Position numbers and translations under genes: made by a program. Of a stretch of DNA of 64,000 nt, positions 60,621-64,000 are shown piece after piece. Under the pieces are notes generated by a model. The model made no database searches and was not told where the DNA came from. It saw nothing but the letters and a program-made list of their open reading frames with translations. Location: positions 16,750,739 through 16,814,738 of the forward strand of contig NC_071397.1 in assembly GCF_022682495.2 (NCBI RefSeq), given 5' to 3'. The DNA is from Desmodus rotundus (lineage: Eukaryota; Chordata; Mammalia; Chiroptera; Phyllostomidae). Positions within the stretch are counted from its first letter, which is position 1, and each line of letters begins with the position of its first letter.

Positions 60621-62699
60621 TCCTTCTCTACATCACTTTGTTTTGAGTATATAATTTTACCACTTCTCCCTTATTCCAAGTAAAAACAAAAGCTATTAGA
60701 AGTCTATACTGAATTTCTAATCTGAAGACTTCAACTCACTTTACAAATAGTGTTAGTAGAATATAAATTCAGTTACCTCAGATTGGTTGTGCTAAAATAT
60801 GGTGTATTAAATGATCCTTTCAAACTCTAAAACTGGATGTATTCAACATAGGATTGCTATGCAAAATTGGAGGGTAACTTGTGTCTCTAGGTACCTTGGT
60901 TTGCTTTACAATTCACAGCATCCACCTGATTCTCCCATGCCAGTACGCTTCTCTTCTCCTATCAAAGATTCAAGAAGGTAGTCTGTCTCCCAGTGTACTT
61001 TGGCCTTTTCTAGGAAGGGTCAAGGCAAAGGGTTTTTTTCAAGGCATTTTCTGAAGCAATACTTCCGAAAACACATGGCTTACTCCCAACTCCTTCTTCT
61101 TTCCTCAGTACATTTCCTTCCTCCTTTGCAATAGATCGTAATTCACCTTTAGCCCACAGCAACATGCTGTCCTCCCCTACTGCACTCAAATAATATAATA
61201 CTTGAATCTCAAACTAGAGAGGTGGCCAACAATAAATCATTTTCAAATTATTTTAAACTTCCCTCTTTACTTATTTGTCCGTTGTGTGTGGGCACTTGTA
61301 CTAATAATGCTGTTCCAGGCTTAGAAAGGTCTCCGGGTTAATGATGTAATTTTTGAAGTTTACTTGGGCAATAATTTTATCTTAAAAAACATTTAAAGAG
61401 TTCAAAATTTCTAATTATAGGGCAGGTAAAAATTAAGACATAAATCATCCTCAAAGAAAATAATTTTAACTTTATTTGCTGTTTGTTTTAACCTTTGGGA
61501 AAAATAAAGTGAAATAAAGTGTATTTTTATGTATATGCATGTGTATGTGAATTTCTATGATTGGTTGTTCCATGTCTACACAGAAAAATCTCTAAAGAGA
61601 ATAGAAAATGTTTATCAAAGGCAAAATGTTATTAAAGTCTATGATCAATTGTTCACAATATTCTATATGCAACAAACACCTACTATGGACTTACCAGCAC
61701 GTAAGGTACCCATGGCAGAACCAAGAGTAGAGACAACAAATATATTTCTCAACTAATCAAATCTCTTAATCAAATGAGTGAAAAAAATCAGAGGACCTTT
61801 GAAATGCATTTTTAATTATTAACATAGACTTATTAACATACTTATGTTCTTTCAAATGTTGATAGAACTTCTTTAAAGCGGTAAAATTGTCTCATAATTT
61901 ATTCACTCTCATCGCAAAGCTATGACTAAAACATCAAGCCTGAGTGTTTCACGGGTTTCAGCCTTGTGTCTGTAGCTATATAGTAGATACTGACATTTGG
62001 ATGAGCAATCATCATCTCAAATTCAAGAATGTCAAAATAATTATAATAATCAGCTGAGCTGGATATTCTGGCTATTCTGCATTGTTAGTTTTTAAACTTT
62101 GCTAAGGTATTTTATTTACATCCCTTCTTTGTCTCTTAACATGTAGTATCTGCCTACAGTACTCAGTAACGAAGTGCCAAATTCCCTTCCTGACATTTAA
62201 GACTCTCCATCCACATGGAATTTAATTCTAATTTATTGTCTCTGACTCCTTAATAAACTCTCTATTCCAGGAAGTCTAGTCTCTTCACCTCTTCTCATTT
62301 AACAGGCTCATTCTTACCTCTCCCTTTGCCTATTCTGTCCCTTCCACCTTCATGTCTGTGTTCTTCATGTCACCAATTCTTCTACCTCTGTCATTGGATT
62401 TCAGGCGGCACTTTAGCCCATGATGATGTCCACCTCCTCCTATGGACATTATAGCGCTGTGGGCCCTTACTTACTCAAAAGTGTGTACATCTGAGCTTTA
62501 GGCATGCCCAAACATGTCCAGCTAGTTTATGGGTCATTTGTGTGATTCGCTTTAACAGGGTAAAGAAGCTTACATAAGGAGCAGTTGAGAAAAAAATATA
62601 ATCCAGAGACAGCATGGGATCTGTCTCAAATATGGGCTCTCTCTTCTGACCACTGTACCTGAAGAAAGAACCTGAAGAGACTCTCCGGATGGATTTTTC

Positions 62700-63010
62700 A
62701 CCTGATCCTCCCCTGTTAGGATTCTCTCATCAGCTTACTCTGCCTCATTCTTCAGAATGATGTTAAACTTGACTCCTCATCAAAGCCTCTGAGACCTCCT
62801 AACTAGGTCAAACCCTCACATCACGTTTTTCCTCTCCTTTCTAGCATTTAACACACTGCGATTTGACCTCTGTTCATATAATTCTGTTTTCCCCCCTATT
62901 ACACCTGACAAGAGGAGTTAGACCTGTATTCGCTCACCATCCTGGTACCAATGCATATCACATTGTTGCATATAATGTGTGTCCAATGAATATGTCCTGA
63001 ATGAGGAAAA
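62700..63010 (+). repeat. L2 LINE 3' relic
   Basis: Diverged L2 3' end: tttctagcatttaacacact, gacaagaggagttagacctg and gtccaatgaatatgtcctga. Confidence 0.5.
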
Positions 63011-63544
63011 TCATGACCAAGTCACGGAGAAACAAGCACTCCGGAGTTTTGGTATCTGGATGATTAGGTAGGACCCTGAGTGGGAGAGAGAAGAGGTCAC
63101 AAGTCTTCCTTATGGGATGTAGCACATTCCTATACCTCAGGGTTTGACCACCTGGACAGCAACGGAAGCTTGTGTCCTTGGCACCCACATGTTCAGCATT
63201 CCCATGGCAGGTATCGGCAGCAGGGGCAGGGATGAGGCAGCCCCCAGCACCTTCCTGAATGGAGGACATTGGCCAAGAGAGCCAAAATAGGGAGAAATGT
63301 GCATGAAAGATGCTTTCAAGAAAGATGCAGCAGACTAGTTGCATGAAATTTGTCATGAGAACATCTGTAATAGGCGGGCAGGAATATTGGAAAGGCTGCA
63401 GCTTCTGTGAGAGTTGGGGGAGGTACACAGTAAAATTTTTGTGATCTCTACTAGAACATCCACAGGCTGAGCAGTCTCAGAGAGGCCTGGGGAGATCTGA
63501 GTTATGTAACCGATAGTCACTACCATATGTTTCAGTACTAAATT

Positions 63545-63660
63545 ATTCTGTAATAATTACAGTGCACATGTCCTATCTCCCCATCTGCACAGTTAGCACC
63601 TTGAATGCAGGGCCACCGCCTTATGTTTTATATGTGTTAAAATTCCTAATGTGGTCTTGA
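63545..63660 (+). repeat. L2 LINE 3' relic (short)
   Basis: Contains catgtcctatctccccatct and agcaccttgaatgcagggcc, which resemble the L2 3' end. Confidence 0.45.
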
Positions 63661-64000
63661 GCTCAAGATTAGCATTAAACCCAGTGGGATTTAATCTACT
63701 ATTTTGAATATTGCCTTCTAGACCTTTATTTGAAAACCTCCATGAGATATATACCTAAATGAGTATATAATATCTAATATGTAAAAATTACCACAAATAA
63801 CACAAACATTTATTAAGAAATTAGAATAAACCAACTGATGCTAAGTAGTTTTACTCTGTAGTATGAATTGTTTCTGTTGCTATTGTTTTTTCTTTTAATA
63901 GTGCACACAGATTAGGAAGTTAAAATGTTTCAAGGACAACATTACACAGCAATGAGATGTCAGCACCAAATTCTGAAATTGGGTCTTCTGAATCCAGAGC

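Larger units (their letters stand above)
60168..64000 (-). other. PKHD1: PKHD1 intron 37 (3' part)
   Basis: No coding exon was recognised. It holds a MIR at about 60395-60620 and L2-type relics near 62700-63010 and 63545-63660. The 156-codon open frame at 62958-63428 (minus) has no splice context or recognisable domain. The rest appears unique and AT-rich. Confidence 0.8.

Noticed and set aside
62958..63428. Open frame of 156 codons on the minus strand
   Set aside because: No known domain, no match to fibrocystin exon 37, no good splice sites in frame, and it partly overlaps an L2 relic.
1..64000. Helitron ends typical of vesper bats, CRISPR arrays, prokaryotic operons
   Set aside because: No Helitron terminal motifs were seen, and there are no spaced direct repeats or compact gene runs.

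Overview
This is mammalian, very probably bat, genomic DNA. It is intron-dominated, with no operons and no prokaryotic features. It carries LINE-1 debris of several ages, MIR and L2 relics, a tRNA-derived SINE of the bat VES type (30861-31114), a bat-type short hAT element (2770-2980) and L1 3' ends of the kind I associate with bats. Repeat family names come from memory of consensus sequences, not from a database search. The bat family cannot be fixed from this window, but VES points to Yangochiroptera, such as vesper bats and relatives.

The only protein-coding gene I can support is PKHD1 (fibrocystin/polyductin), on the minus strand. Thirteen internal exons run from 60167 down to 10459. Every exon shares its phase with the next, all are free of in-frame stops, and together they encode about 662 consecutive residues. 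By the human numbering I remember, they are exons 38-50 (about c.6122-8107, residues 2041-2703), lying between the first and second G8 domains and including the parallel beta-helix (PbH1) repeats. Exon 37 lies beyond 64000 and exon 51 before position 1. All introns are GT-AG except the one after exon 49, which has a GC donor in otherwise perfect context.

Layout from right to left, in transcription order: 64000-60168 is intron 37. Exons 38 and 39 sit close together (60167-59381). Intron 39 holds a complete 1.9-kb half-L1 (HAL1-like) insertion. Exons 40-43 lie at 55.2-50.3 kb. The 10.9-kb intron 43 carries a 5'-inverted (twin-primed) L1 with target duplications, a mariner-like MITE and a short L1. 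Exons 44-46 are at 39.5-33.5 kb. Intron 45 has an old L1, a tRNA-Arg(CCT) 5'-half retro-insertion and a near-perfect hairpin. Intron 46 holds the VES SINE, a probable LTR and old L1s. Exons 47 and 48 are at 27.2-24.5 kb. The 12.3-kb intron 48 carries a U2 fragment, a class II-like solo LTR and nested ancient repeats. Exons 49 and 50 are at 12.2-10.5 kb. The last 10.4 kb (intron 50) contains the hAT element, MIRs, a tiny L1 and a possible regulatory stretch near 6.1-6.65 kb.

I found no new biochemical system. The most interesting points are genome-dynamics observations: the tailless tRNA-half and U2 retropseudogenes, the HAL1 copy with both target duplications, the twin-primed L1, the GC-AG intron, and two small palindromic structures.
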